DNA of 52,991 nucleotides from Bacteroidales bacterium (GCA_016295455.1 JAEDLE010000008.1:1-52991); one strand, 5' to 3'; shown: positions 32,611 through 42,520, counted from the first letter of the stretch. Numbers and translations: made by a program. Notes: generated from the sequence alone by a model not told the origin.

Positions 32611-34785
32611 TCAGCTGATGAACAGCAGTTCGCGGTATTTCGGAAGCGGCCAGAGACGGTTGTCCACGATTTCCTCAAGTTTGTCTATTGGCTGCCTGAT
32701 TCCGTTGAACGACTCGGCGATTCCGTGGTATGCCACAGCCTTCTCGTATTCGCTCTCGATAGCGTTCGCCCTCTTGCGCGCCTCTTTCATTTCGCGGGCG
32801 AGATCGTCGATTTTTTCGACATAGGCATTGACCTTTTGCACGAGAGCCAGCTCTGTGGCGCAGCCGTCAAGATTTCCGAATACTTCCTTATTGGCGGCCA
32901 ACTCCTTTAGCAGTAAACTCTTATAACTTACGGCTGCAGGGATGATATGGTTTATGGCCATACGCACGAGAACCCTGGATTCAATCTGCACCTTCTTGCT
33001 GTAGGTCTCCCATTTCACTTCGTTCCTGGCATTGAGTTCCGACTCGGTGAATACTCCCGTGCGCTTGAACATCGCGACTGACTCCGGCCTGCTGAAGACC
33101 TTGATCATCTCAGGCACGCTGGTCTCGGTGTCAAGCCCCCTTCTTTCCGCTTCATGGCGCCACTCCTCGGTGTAGCCGTTGCCGTCAAAGCATATCACGT
33201 CTATCACGGAAGCTATCAGAGGTTTCAGTGTATCCATTACGGCTATGTTCAGGGCCTTTCCGGCAGCCAGTTCCATATCCAGTTTCTCCTTGAAGTCAAG
33301 CAGCTGTTCTGCGACGGCCGCGTTCAGTGTCGTGAGTGCTCCGGCACAGTTGGCTGAAGAACCTACTGCCCTGAATTCGAAGCGGTTGCCTGTGAATGCG
33401 AAAGGCGAAGTCCTGTTTCTGTCGGTATTGTCCACGAATATTTCAGGGATTTCTACGAGTTCCAGGCTGGTGCCTTTCTTGCCGGCTATTTCTATTGCGG
33501 TGTCAGACGGTACCGTAAGCAGTTTTCGCAGCACGTCGGTCATCGTTTTTCCGAGGAAGGCCGACACTATGGCAGGCGGGGCCTCGTTCGCGCCCAGTCT
33601 GTGGGCATTGGTGGCGCTGGCTATGCTGGCCTTCAGCAATGCATTGTGTCTCTGCACTGCGGCGAGCACATTCACGAAGAAAGTGATGAACTGCAGGTTT
33701 CCCATAGGTGACTTGCCCGGGGCGAGCAGCTGGGTGCCGCTGTCCGTACCCAGGGACCAGTTGTTGTGCTTGCCCGAACCGTTCACCCCGTCGAAAGGCT
33801 TTTCGTGGAAGAGCACCACGAAGCCGTGCTTGCGGGCAATCTTGGTCATCAGGTTCATCACCATGAGGTTCTGGTCATTGGCAAGATTCGCTTCGCCATA
33901 TATCGGAGCAAGTTCGAACTGGTTCGGCGCGACCTCGTTGTGTCTGGTCTTAATCGGTATGCCGAGGCGGTGTCCTGCGAGTTCGAGGTCCCTCATGAAC
34001 TCAGCCACCCTGCTTGGAATCGAACCGAAATAATGGTCGTCCAGCTGCTGATTCTTCGACGAACTGTGTCCCATCAGAGTCCTGCCGGTAATCATCAGGT
34101 CCGGTCTTGCCGCATAAAGCGCCTCATCCACAAGGAAATACTCCTGTTCCCATCCGAGATACACCAGCACCTTCGACGCGGAAGGGTCGAACAGCCTGCA
34201 TATGGGCAGGGCGGCGTCAGACACTGCCTTTATGGACCTTTTCAGCGGCGTCTTGTAGTCCAGCGCCTCGCCGGTATAGGATATGAATATGGTAGGGATG
34301 CAGAGCGTGTCGTCCTGGATGAACACAGGCGAAGTAGGGTCCCAGGCAGTATAGCCCCTGGCCTCGAAAGTCGCCCTGATGCCTCCGTTCGGGAAAGAGG
34401 ATGCGTCCGGTTCCTGCTGCGCGAGCGACCTGCCGTCGAAGGATTCTATCACGCCTCCCTTCCTGTCATATTCGATAAGGGAATCGTGCTTCTCCGCGGT
34501 TGTGTCGGTCAGGGGCTGGAACCAGTGTGTGACGTGTGTCACGTGATGCTCCAGGGCCCATTCCTTAATGCCTCTGGCTACTCCGTCAGCCGTCTTGCGG
34601 TCGAGGGCCTTGCCGTTGTCGATGCAGTCGAGCAGCGCCGCCAGAGTGTTGGCGTCGAGATACCTGTGCATCTTGTTTCTGTCGAATACAAGTTCTCCGA
34701 AGTAGTCCGACGGTTTTCCCTGCGGCATCTCGGCGGCTACCGCCTTCTTCTCGAACGATTCCTTGACCAAATCAAATCTGTCCAT
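32611..34785 (-). CDS. glnN: Glutamine synthetase type III
   Basis: Makes glutamine from glutamate, ammonia and ATP. At 724 residues it is the large GSIII form typical of Bacteroidota and cyanobacteria. Family signatures: HHVTHVTHWFQPLTDTTAEKHDS, EQEYFLVDE, KTRHNEVAPNQFELAP, and the GVNGSGKHNNWSLGTD ATP/glutamate site. It is 18 bases downstream of a LysR-type regulator gene on the same strand, so the two are probably co-transcribed. Adenylylation control of the GSI type is not expected for this family. Confidence 0.98.
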   Translation of the reverse strand: MDRFDLVKESFEKKAVAAEMPQGKPSDYFGELVFDRNKMHRYLDANTLAALLDCIDNGKALDRKTADGVARGIKEWALEHHVTHVTHWFQPLTDTTAEKHDSLIEYDRKGGVIESFDGRSLAQQEPDASSFPNGGIRATFEARGYTAWDPTSPVFIQDDTLCIPTIFISYTGEALDYKTPLKRSIKAVSDAALPICRLFDPSASKVLVYLGWEQEYFLVDEALYAARPDLMITGRTLMGHSSSKNQQLDDHYFGSIPSRVAEFMRDLELAGHRLGIPIKTRHNEVAPNQFELAPIYGEANLANDQNLMVMNLMTKIARKHGFVVLFHEKPFDGVNGSGKHNNWSLGTDSGTQLLAPGKSPMGNLQFITFFVNVLAAVQRHNALLKASIASATNAHRLGANEAPPAIVSAFLGKTMTDVLRKLLTVPSDTAIEIAGKKGTSLELVEIPEIFVDNTDRNRTSPFAFTGNRFEFRAVGSSANCAGALTTLNAAVAEQLLDFKEKLDMELAAGKALNIAVMDTLKPLIASVIDVICFDGNGYTEEWRHEAERRGLDTETSVPEMIKVFSRPESVAMFKRTGVFTESELNARNEVKWETYSKKVQIESRVLVRMAINHIIPAAVSYKSLLLKELAANKEVFGNLDGCATELALVQKVNAYVEKIDDLAREMKEARKRANAIESEYEKAVAYHGIAESFNGIRQPIDKLEEIVDNRLWPLPKYRELLFIS

Positions 34786-34803
34786 AATCGGTATATGCTA
34801 TTG

Positions 34804-35766
34804 TCAAATACGGTTTTCTCTATATCTGATGACCGAAACCAGCGTATCCCTGAGCAGCTGGCATATGGTCTTGCCTGCGAACTCGGGTCTGGGGTCGAAG
34901 TGAATGTCGTATGCAAACTCGGGCAGTTGGACGGGGAGTCTCAGCAGTCGTCCATCAGCAAGCTCCTTCCTCACCGAAGGCTCCGGGACTATGCCCACGA
35001 GGCTGTCCGACGCCTCCGTCATAGCCTTGACCGCCTCTACGGATGAGGAAACCACCGCCACCCTGGCTTCCAGGTCCGGTGTCAGGAAAGCCTCATAGCC
35101 CTTCCACAGGGCGAAACGGTTCGACACGTGCACTCCAGCCAATGTCGAGAAAGGCTTCAGCCTGGCCTGGGCGGCGTCCGTGGCCGAACGGTTCAGTCCA
35201 GATGCCACCACCGCCGCATCCAGAACACCCACAAGCCTGCTTTCACCTTCGAAATCCATAGTCTCGGGACTGGGGAATATGCTGACCTGCACATCAGCGT
35301 CGGTATTTTCCCCGAAACGCCCTTTGGCGGAAGCATCCCCGCTCTCGAATATGTTGGAGACATATTCTTCTAGTCCGTCGCGTGTGATTATGCTGAAACC
35401 TGACTTTGGGCGGGCTCCGCAGATTACGGAAAGGGTTTCCGGAAGGAGATAAGCGGCGCATACCGGGTCGGCGCAGATTCTTACCCGGGTGTTGTCCGTG
35501 AGCCTTCCCTCCGCGCCGAACATAGCGTCGGCGGCCGAATACCAGTAGAGTATCCTTTCGGCATATTCCCTGAAAGCGAAGCCTTCCGCTGTCAGGCAGG
35601 CGAGTCCGCGTGAACGGGTCAGCAATTGCGCGCCCAGCGTCTTTTCCAGGTTGTTGATGCTCTGGCTGACGGCAGGCTGGGAAATGCCGAGCTCCTTCGC
35701 CGCAACGGTGAAACTGCCCGTCTGCGCGACTTTGAGGAATATCTTCAGCCTGAAATCTTCCAGCAT
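34804..35766 (-). CDS. LysR-type transcriptional regulator
   Basis: A 320-residue regulator. The N-terminal winged helix-turn-helix spans about residues 1-60 (FLKVAQTGSFTVAAKELGISQPAVSQSINNLEKTLG), followed by a periplasmic-binding-fold effector domain (about 90-300). The start MLEDFRLK at 35764-35766 is chosen because the longer frame reads through the promoter and inverted repeat. It is divergent from the M16 protease and upstream of glnN in the same direction. LysR proteins usually regulate a divergent neighbour; here both the protease and glnN are candidate targets. The effector is unknown. Confidence 0.93.
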   Translation of the reverse strand: MLEDFRLKIFLKVAQTGSFTVAAKELGISQPAVSQSINNLEKTLGAQLLTRSRGLACLTAEGFAFREYAERILYWYSAADAMFGAEGRLTDNTRVRICADPVCAAYLLPETLSVICGARPKSGFSIITRDGLEEYVSNIFESGDASAKGRFGENTDADVQVSIFPSPETMDFEGESRLVGVLDAAVVASGLNRSATDAAQARLKPFSTLAGVHVSNRFALWKGYEAFLTPDLEARVAVVSSSVEAVKAMTEASDSLVGIVPEPSVRKELADGRLLRLPVQLPEFAYDIHFDPRPEFAGKTICQLLRDTLVSVIRYRENRI

Positions 35767-35801
35767 GGTAATGAAAGCAGACGATAAGTTCTGCTTATGT
35801 G

Positions 35802-35809
35802 CAAAGATA
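35802..35809 (-). promoter_or_regulatory. -7 box for the LysR gene
   Basis: TATCTTTG on the minus strand, 35 bases before the ATG. The region where -33 should be lies inside the long inverted repeat at 35812-35856. Confidence 0.55.
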
Positions 35810-35811
35810 GC

Positions 35812-35856
35812 AATTTGTTGGAATTTCATAGTCCACCTATGAAATTCCAACAAATT
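35812..35856. repeat. Long perfect inverted repeat between LysR and M16 genes
   Basis: Two 19-base arms (aatttgttggaatttcata and its exact complement) around a 7-base spacer; with a one-base bulge three further pairs form (35809-35811 with 35858-35860). It covers the upstream part of the LysR promoter and begins about 35 bases before the M16 promoter. It has no T-run and is AT-rich. Confidence 0.95.
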
Positions 35857-35890
35857 TGCTTCCGCCGCGGCTATCCATATGGGATACGTA

Positions 35891-35921
35891 TTGAATAACA
35901 GATGATTTTTTATTATCTTTG
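35891..35921 (+). promoter_or_regulatory. Promoter for the M16 protease gene
   Basis: TTG at 35891-35893, 20 bases, TATCTTTG at 35914-35921, followed after 14 bases by the ATG. Confidence 0.65.
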
Positions 35922-35935
35922 AAAATTCTATTAAT

Positions 35936-38764
35936 ATGAACCTGATAATGAAAAGATTTTTTGTACTTATTGCATCCGCATTCATCTCCCTCGGCGCTTT
36001 GGCTCAGGGTCAGATGCAGGTACTGCCGAATGATCCAGCCGTGAAGATAGGGAAGCTGGACAACGGTATGACCTATTACATCCGGCATAACGAGATACCG
36101 GCCGGAAGAGCGGAATTCTATCTTGCGACCCATGTGGGCGCCATCCAGGAGACCCCGGATCAGGACGGTCTGGCGCATTTCCTTGAGCATATGTGCTTTA
36201 ACGGAACGAAAAACTTCCCGGACAAAGGTATACTTGACTATCTCCAGAGCATCGGTGCGTCTTTCGGCGGCAATGTCAATGCCTCCACAGGTGTTGAACG
36301 TACACAGTATATGCTGACGAACATACCTCTGGTCAACGAGTCTGTAATTGACAGTTGCATACTCATAATGCACGATTATTCCCATTTCGTGACCAACGAC
36401 CCCGCAGAGATCGACAAGGAGCGCGGAGTCATACTTGAGGAGAGGAGAGCCCGCAGAAACGCTTCCTGGAGATTGCATGAACGCTCGATGCCATATTACT
36501 ACGGCGATTCCAAGTATGCCACTTGCACCATAATCGGAAGCCAGGAGAATCTTCAGACTTTCAGACCGGAGAGTTTGCATAATTTCTACAAGACCTGGTA
36601 TAGGCCTGATCTCCAGGCTCTTATGGTGGTGGGAGACGTTGACGTGGATTATGTTGAGGCAAAAATCAAGGAAATCTTTGCCGATATACCTGCTGCGGAG
36701 AATCCTAAGCCTAAGGATGTGATTATGATACCTGGCAATAAGGAGCCTGTGATCGGTGTGCTTACCGATCCTGAGGAGGGCTCTTATTCGGCAACCTTGC
36801 TCTGGAAGGGAGATGCCACTCCGAAGGAACTCAACAACACGGTAGTCGGAATGCTTCTTGAAAACGTGAAATCCATCATATCCCTGGTTTTCAACGAGCG
36901 TTTCACCGATGTGGTCGCAGACCCCCAGAGTCCTATGCTCGGTGCAAGTATAGGCGTAGGCAATCTGACCGAGACCATGGAGGTGCTTCTCGGACAGGTT
37001 TCCCTTAAGGAAGGACAGGCAATCGATGGTTTCAAGGCTTTCCTCACCGAGATAGAAAAGGCAAGACGTTACGGTTTTACCGACGATGAGGTTTCAAGGG
37101 CAAAGGACATACTGCTCACACATTACGAAGATGCTGCAAAGCAGGCGGCAACAAGGACCAATGCGGATCTTATACCGGGTCTGATGTCCAACTTTATGGA
37201 TAATTACGCCGTGATGGATCCTTCGGAAGAATATGCCGTAGCGCAGCAGCTTCTTGCCATGATTACTCCCGAGCAGATCAACCAGATTCTCCAGCAGATA
37301 ATTACCGACGAGAATATGGTTGTAGTCTATACCGCTCCTGAGAAAGCCGGCATATCCCATCCTTCCGAGCAGGATTTCCGCGATGCCATATCCCAGGTGA
37401 AGGCTTCCGATATCAAGCCTAATGAGGGCGCAGCGGTAGAGAGTTCTTTCCTCGACCCGTCACAGCTTAAGGGCTCACGCGTGAAGAAAGTCTCCGAGGG
37501 TCTTTACGGCTCCACTGTGTGGACCCTGGCCAATGGCCTCAAAGTTATACTCTATCCTACTGAATATGAAAAGAATCTCGTCCGCTTCAATCTTGTGAAG
37601 AACGGTGGACTGTCACTTGCCGACGAGGACGAACTTCCGAACTTCGAAGATAATTTCTGGGCTGTGTTCCTGTCCAATTGCGGCGTTTCCAGGTTCTCTT
37701 CAAGCACGGTCAGCAAGATGCTTTCAGGCAAGAGCCTTGTGGTCAATCCGTTTGTTACAGGCATGAACCACGGAATCGAGGGACAGTCCTCTCCGAAGGA
37801 CCTTGAAACTGCCTTCCAGATAGCATATCTCGAGTTTGTGCAGCCAAGGTTCGACAGGGATGAATTTGACAAGAGTGTCAATATGCTCGCTCCGATACTT
37901 CCTAATCTGGAATCCCAGCCTGACTACCAGCTTCAGAAAGCGATAACCGAGACCGTTTACGGAAACAATCCCCGCAAGCAGATCATCAGCTCGGACTTGC
38001 TCGCAAAGGTTGATATTGGCAGACTCGAGAATGTGTACAGGAGGCTCTTCAATGATGCAGGCGGTGCTTCTCTCATTATAGTGGGAGACTTTGTGCCTCA
38101 GGAAATCAAACCTTTGGTGGAGAAGTACTTCGGCTCAATTCCAAAGGGTAAGAAGGCTCTTGGCTGGGGAGAGGTTCCGGTGATGGTAGGCGAGAATGTA
38201 ACCAAGGATTTCAAGGTTGATATGCAGACCCCAATGACCACCGTGTTCAATGCCTTCAAGTCTCCTGTCAAGTTCTGCTATGACAGGCAGGTGGAGATGA
38301 ACGCACTCAGCTATATCCTCGATATGAGGTATGTGGCTTCGCTCCGCGAGGATGAAGGCGGGACCTATGGGGCTCAGACCGCCGCTGACGTAAAGATCAC
38401 TCCGACCGAAGACTATATGCAGCTCCAGTATATGTTCCAGACCAAGCCGGCTATGGCTGACCGTCTCCGTGAACTTGCTTTCAAGGGCCTGAACGACCTT
38501 GCTGCTGATGGCCCTACTGCCGAGGAATTCGATATGGCGAAGAAGAATCTCCAGAAGAATCTTCCTGAGGACAAGGTCAAGAACAGCTGGTGGCTCAGCG
38601 CCTTCGTGGCATACGAGACCATGGGCAACGACAGGGTTGCCAACCTGGAACCTGCCATCGAAAGACTTACTCCGGAGGCCGTTCAGAATGCAGCCAAGGC
38701 TATACTTGACGGCACCAGAGTCGAAATCGTGATGCGTCCCGGCGTAACCGCCGAGGTTGAATAG
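35936..38764 (+). CDS. Exported M16 (pitrilysin/insulinase-type) zinc peptidase, two-domain
   Basis: A 942-residue peptidase made of two fused M16 halves. The signal peptide follows a short leader (MNLIMKRFFVLIASAFISLGALAQ); the second ATG at 35948 is an equally good start. The inverted zinc motif HxxEH is HFLEH at residues 81-85, with the further Glu ligand expected about 75 residues on (EIDKERGVILEE). The second half (about 500-942) is the inactive M16C-like partner that closes the chamber. Members degrade short peptides in the periplasm. It is a single-gene unit: its promoter lies by the long inverted repeat and a strong terminator follows. Confidence 0.95.
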   Translation: MNLIMKRFFVLIASAFISLGALAQGQMQVLPNDPAVKIGKLDNGMTYYIRHNEIPAGRAEFYLATHVGAIQETPDQDGLAHFLEHMCFNGTKNFPDKGILDYLQSIGASFGGNVNASTGVERTQYMLTNIPLVNESVIDSCILIMHDYSHFVTNDPAEIDKERGVILEERRARRNASWRLHERSMPYYYGDSKYATCTIIGSQENLQTFRPESLHNFYKTWYRPDLQALMVVGDVDVDYVEAKIKEIFADIPAAENPKPKDVIMIPGNKEPVIGVLTDPEEGSYSATLLWKGDATPKELNNTVVGMLLENVKSIISLVFNERFTDVVADPQSPMLGASIGVGNLTETMEVLLGQVSLKEGQAIDGFKAFLTEIEKARRYGFTDDEVSRAKDILLTHYEDAAKQAATRTNADLIPGLMSNFMDNYAVMDPSEEYAVAQQLLAMITPEQINQILQQIITDENMVVVYTAPEKAGISHPSEQDFRDAISQVKASDIKPNEGAAVESSFLDPSQLKGSRVKKVSEGLYGSTVWTLANGLKVILYPTEYEKNLVRFNLVKNGGLSLADEDELPNFEDNFWAVFLSNCGVSRFSSSTVSKMLSGKSLVVNPFVTGMNHGIEGQSSPKDLETAFQIAYLEFVQPRFDRDEFDKSVNMLAPILPNLESQPDYQLQKAITETVYGNNPRKQIISSDLLAKVDIGRLENVYRRLFNDAGGASLIIVGDFVPQEIKPLVEKYFGSIPKGKKALGWGEVPVMVGENVTKDFKVDMQTPMTTVFNAFKSPVKFCYDRQVEMNALSYILDMRYVASLREDEGGTYGAQTAADVKITPTEDYMQLQYMFQTKPAMADRLRELAFKGLNDLAADGPTAEEFDMAKKNLQKNLPEDKVKNSWWLSAFVAYETMGNDRVANLEPAIERLTPEAVQNAAKAILDGTRVEIVMRPGVTAEVE

Positions 38765-38796
38765 TCTTTCGGCATCACTGATGCCTCACAGACTGC

Positions 38797-38836
38797 CGGA
38801 GCATTCGTAATTATGCGAATGCTCCGTATTTTTTAT
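38797..38836 (+). terminator. Terminator of the M16 protease gene
   Basis: An 11-bp perfect stem CGGAGCATTCG/CGAATGCTCCG, 8-base loop, followed by TATTTTTTATT. Confidence 0.9.
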
Positions 38837-38868
38837 TCAGCCGCTTTCCAGAACGCTCTCTGTATCAG

Positions 38869-38900
38869 AGAAGCCGACCCTTTTGGGCCGGCTTCTTTTT
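38869..38900 (+). terminator. Second hairpin terminator between M16 and PFOR genes
   Basis: Stem AGAAGCCG-CCC/GGG-CGGCTTCT with one mismatch and a TTTT loop, followed by T5 on the plus strand. It sits 18 bases past the PFOR stop, so as a stem it may also serve the minus strand. Confidence 0.75.
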
Positions 38901-38917
38901 CGGTATTGAAGTCAGGA

Positions 38918-41900
38918 CTATTTGCCTGAGAGCTTCTTGTAGTTGTTGTAGCGGATCTTCGCGAACTCCTCAGTAGTTGAGAGCAGTTCCTCTGCGCGCT
39001 CAGGGAAGAGCTTGTAGAGGGATGCGAAGCGTACCTCGCCCTTGAGGAAGTCCTGGAACTTGCTCCAGTCAGGCTCCTTGGAATCGAGTGAGAACGGATT
39101 CTTGTCGGTTCCTTCGAGAGTTGGGTTGTACCTGTAGAGCTGCCAGTAACCGCAGTCGACTGCGAGCTTCTCCTCCTTCTGGCTCAAACCCATACCGGCC
39201 TTGAGTCCGTGGTTGATACAAGGTGCGTATGCGATGATGAGAGAAGGTCCGTCGTATGCCTCCGCTTCCTTGATGGCGTTGAGGTACTGTACAGGGCTTG
39301 CACCCATAGCTACCTGAGCTACATATACATAACCGTAGCTCATGGCCATCATTCCGAGATCCTTCTTGCGGATCTTCTTGCCTGATGCAGCGAACTTGGC
39401 GATAGCGCCGGCAGGGGTTGCCTTTGAAGACTGGCCGCCTGTGTTGGAGTAAACCTCGGTGTCGAGTACGAGGATGTTCACATTCTCACCTGAAGCGAGG
39501 ACGTGGTCGAGTCCGCCGTATCCGATATCGTAGCTTGCACCGTCACCGCCGAATATCCACTGGCTGCGGCTAGGGATGAAGTGCCTGTACTCGAGAAGTT
39601 TCTTGCAGGTATCGCAACCGCAAGCCTCCATAAGAGGAACGAGCTTGTCAGCCACCTCGCGGGTTACTGCAGCGTCGTTCTTGTTGTCGAGCCACTGCTG
39701 GAAAAGAGCCTTCATCTCATCTGTACAGCAAGAGCACTGGAGACCCTCGGTCATATACCTTTCTACAGTCTGACGTGCACGGTCGGAACCGAGCTTCATA
39801 CCGAGACCGAACTCGCAGAAGTCCTCGAAGAGAGAGTTGGCCCATGCCGGACCGTGACCTTCGGAATTGGTGCAATAAGGTGATGCAGGGAATGACGCGC
39901 CATAGATTGAAGAACAACCTGTAGCGTTGGCAATCATCATATGGTCACCGAAGAGCTGGGTTATGTTCTTGATATATGGAGTCTCGCCGCAACCAGCGCA
40001 GGCGCCTGAGAACTCGAAGAGAGGCTGTGCGAACTGAGCGTTCTTGACACTTGCAGTCTTGTTTACGAGATTCTCCTTGTAGCCGACCTTTGAGTTGAGG
40101 TAGTTGAAGTTCTCCTGCTCCGCCTTCTGGCCTTCGTATGCAGCCATGGTGAGAGCCTTGGTCTTTGCAGGACATACATCCACGCAGTTGCCGCAACCGG
40201 TACAGTCGTCAACTGAAACCGCGAGGCTGAACTTGTAGTCCTTGAGAGTGGCGAGGCCCTGCTTCGACTTGAGTCCTGCAGGAGCGGCGGCAAGCTCTTC
40301 CTCGGTGAGGATGAAAGGACGGATCGCTGCATGAGGGCAGACGAATGCACAGGTGTTGCACTGGATACAGTTGTCAGGATTCCAGCTAGGAACTGAAACC
40401 GCCACGCCGCGCTTCTCGTATGCTGAAGTACCTGCAGGCATGGTTCCGTCCGCGAACGGAACGAAGCTGCTTACTGGGAGTGAGTCACCGTTCTGTGCGT
40501 TGACGATGTCGGCAACCTTCTTGACGAACTCAGGAGCGAATCGGTCCTTGTTAGGGTTCTCGAACTTGGCTGTGATCTGGGCCCACTCTGCAGGTACGTT
40601 CACCTTGACATATTCACCGCCGCGGTCAACGGCAGCGTAGTTCATGTTCACGATGTTCTCGCCCTTCTTGCCGTAGCTCTTGACTATGGCGTCCTTCATG
40701 TACTTCACTGCATCCTCGTAAGGAATGATGCCGGTAATCTTGAAGAATGCTGACTGGAGTATGGTGTTGGTCCTTCCTCCGAGGCCGATTTCAGCGGCAA
40801 TCTTGGTGGCGTTGATTATGTAGAGGTTGATGTGCTTCCTGCCGATGATGGCCTTTACGTTGTCAGGTATCCTCTTGATGGTCTCCTCTTCATCCCAGAG
40901 GCTGTTGAGAAGGAGGGTGCCGCCGTCCTTGATGCCCTTGAGCACGTCATACTTGGTGAGGTATGAAGGAACGTGGCAGGCAACGAAGTCAGGAGTTGAA
41001 ACGAGATATGGCGCCTTGATCGGAACGTCACCGAAGCGGAGGTGAGAACAGGTGTATCCGCCTGACTTCTTGGAGTCATAGTCGAAATATGCCTGGCAGT
41101 ACTTGTCGGTGTGGTTACCGATAATCTTGATGGTGTTCTTGTTCGCGCCTACGGTTCCGTCTGAACCGAGACCGTAGAACTTGCACTCGGTGGTGCCTGC
41201 CTTCACGATGGAAATCTCGCTCTTGATAGGGAGAGACTTGAAGGTCACGTCATCCACGATACCGATGGTGAAATCGTTCTTCGGCTCCTTCTGCTCGAGG
41301 TTGTCGTAAACGGCAACTATCTGTGCAGGGGTGGTGTCCTTTGATGAGAGACCGTAGCGGCCGCCGATTACTACCGGTCCGTGGGTCTTGCCCTGGAACA
41401 GAGCCTTCACGTCGAGGTAAAGAGGCTCTCCGAGAGCTCCCGGCTCCTTGGTCCTGTCGAGGACGGCAATCTTTTTCACGTTCTTAGGAAGCACCTTGAG
41501 GAAGTACTTCTCTGAGAAAGGACGGTAGAGGTGAACGGTGATGAGACCGTACTTGCGGCCCTTCTTTGAGAGGTAGTCGATGGTCTCCTTGATTGTGTCG
41601 GTCACTGAACCCATCGCAACGATGATGTTCTCGGCATTCTCGTCACCGTAGTATGAGAACGGACGGTACTCGCGGCCGGTGAGCTCGCTGATTTCGCCCA
41701 TATAGCGCGCGACGATGTCCGGGATTGCGTCATAATACTGGTTCCTTGACTCTACGGCCTGGAAATATACGTCTCCGTTCTGAGCGGTGCCCCTGGTGAC
41801 AGGAGAGTCAGGATTGAGGGCCCTGTCCCTGAACTTCTGGAGAGACTTCTTGCTTACCATTCCGCGGAGCGCATCCTCGTCGAGAGCCTCGATCTTCTGG

Positions 41901-42445
41901 ATTTCGTGAGAAGTGCGGAATCCGTCGAAGAAGTGGAGGAAAGGAATGGATGACTTGATTGCTGAAAGGTGTGCCACGGCTGCAAGGTCCTGGGCTTCCT
42001 GAACTGAGCTGGAAGCGAGGAGGGCGAAACCCGTCTGCCTGCAGGCCATCACGTCCTGATGGTCTCCGAAGATGGAGAGTGCGTGTGAGGCGAGGGCGCG
42101 CGCTGAAACGTGGAAGACGGCCGGAAGCATCTCGCCGGCAATCTTGTACATGTTAGGGATCATGAGGAGAAGTCCCTGGGATGCGGTGTAGGTTGTGGTC
42201 AGTACACCTGCCTGAAGCGAGCCGTGAACGGTTCCTGATGCACCACCTTCGCTCTGAAGCTCGGTAACCTTTACGGTCTCACCCCAAAGGTTCTTCTTGC
42301 CGTGAGCGGCCCATTCATCGATGTTCTCTGCCATCGGAGATGAAGGGGTGATGGGATAGATCGCCGCATGCTCGCTGAAAAGATATGCGATGTTGGCTAC
42401 GGCGGTGTTTCCATCACAAGTGATGAATTTCTTTTCTTTTGCCAT
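38918..42445 (-). CDS. nifJ: Pyruvate:ferredoxin (flavodoxin) oxidoreductase
   Basis: Oxidatively decarboxylates pyruvate to acetyl-CoA and CO2, reducing ferredoxin; a central enzyme of anaerobic fermentation. The single chain of 1175 residues is the homodimeric type. N-terminal domain begins MAKEKKFITCDGNTAVANIAYLFSE with the pyruvate-side motif YPITPSSPMAE. The ferredoxin-like domain has CIQCNTCAFVCP (about 691) and CTGCGNCVDVCP (about 747). The proximal cluster starts at CAGCGETPY (about 811), and the thiamine-diphosphate motif is GDGASYDIGYGGLDH (about 967) with SNTGGQ. Codon use is of the highly expressed kind. It is monocistronic, with its -7 box inside an inverted repeat. The 2[4Fe-4S] ferredoxin at 11321 is a likely acceptor. 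Confidence 0.98.
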   Translation of the reverse strand: MAKEKKFITCDGNTAVANIAYLFSEHAAIYPITPSSPMAENIDEWAAHGKKNLWGETVKVTELQSEGGASGTVHGSLQAGVLTTTYTASQGLLLMIPNMYKIAGEMLPAVFHVSARALASHALSIFGDHQDVMACRQTGFALLASSSVQEAQDLAAVAHLSAIKSSIPFLHFFDGFRTSHEIQKIEALDEDALRGMVSKKSLQKFRDRALNPDSPVTRGTAQNGDVYFQAVESRNQYYDAIPDIVARYMGEISELTGREYRPFSYYGDENAENIIVAMGSVTDTIKETIDYLSKKGRKYGLITVHLYRPFSEKYFLKVLPKNVKKIAVLDRTKEPGALGEPLYLDVKALFQGKTHGPVVIGGRYGLSSKDTTPAQIVAVYDNLEQKEPKNDFTIGIVDDVTFKSLPIKSEISIVKAGTTECKFYGLGSDGTVGANKNTIKIIGNHTDKYCQAYFDYDSKKSGGYTCSHLRFGDVPIKAPYLVSTPDFVACHVPSYLTKYDVLKGIKDGGTLLLNSLWDEEETIKRIPDNVKAIIGRKHINLYIINATKIAAEIGLGGRTNTILQSAFFKITGIIPYEDAVKYMKDAIVKSYGKKGENIVNMNYAAVDRGGEYVKVNVPAEWAQITAKFENPNKDRFAPEFVKKVADIVNAQNGDSLPVSSFVPFADGTMPAGTSAYEKRGVAVSVPSWNPDNCIQCNTCAFVCPHAAIRPFILTEEELAAAPAGLKSKQGLATLKDYKFSLAVSVDDCTGCGNCVDVCPAKTKALTMAAYEGQKAEQENFNYLNSKVGYKENLVNKTASVKNAQFAQPLFEFSGACAGCGETPYIKNITQLFGDHMMIANATGCSSIYGASFPASPYCTNSEGHGPAWANSLFEDFCEFGLGMKLGSDRARQTVERYMTEGLQCSCCTDEMKALFQQWLDNKNDAAVTREVADKLVPLMEACGCDTCKKLLEYRHFIPSRSQWIFGGDGASYDIGYGGLDHVLASGENVNILVLDTEVYSNTGGQSSKATPAGAIAKFAASGKKIRKKDLGMMAMSYGYVYVAQVAMGASPVQYLNAIKEAEAYDGPSLIIAYAPCINHGLKAGMGLSQKEEKLAVDCGYWQLYRYNPTLEGTDKNPFSLDSKEPDWSKFQDFLKGEVRFASLYKLFPERAEELLSTTEEFAKIRYNNYKKLSGK

Positions 42446-42512
42446 AATCGTTAACGTTTATGTTTAAAAATTGTGATTATTTGATCAATTACGGATTTGC
42501 GCAATCAACACA

Positions 42513-42520
42513 CAAATGTA
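42513..42520 (-). promoter_or_regulatory. -7 box for PFOR
   Basis: TACATTTG on the minus strand, giving a leader of about 60 bases. It coincides with one arm of the inverted repeat at 42514-42560. Confidence 0.55.

Noticed and set aside
33766..35046. 426-codon plus-strand frame across glnN and the LysR gene
   Set aside because: It is antisense to two confidently identified genes and has no recognisable domain.
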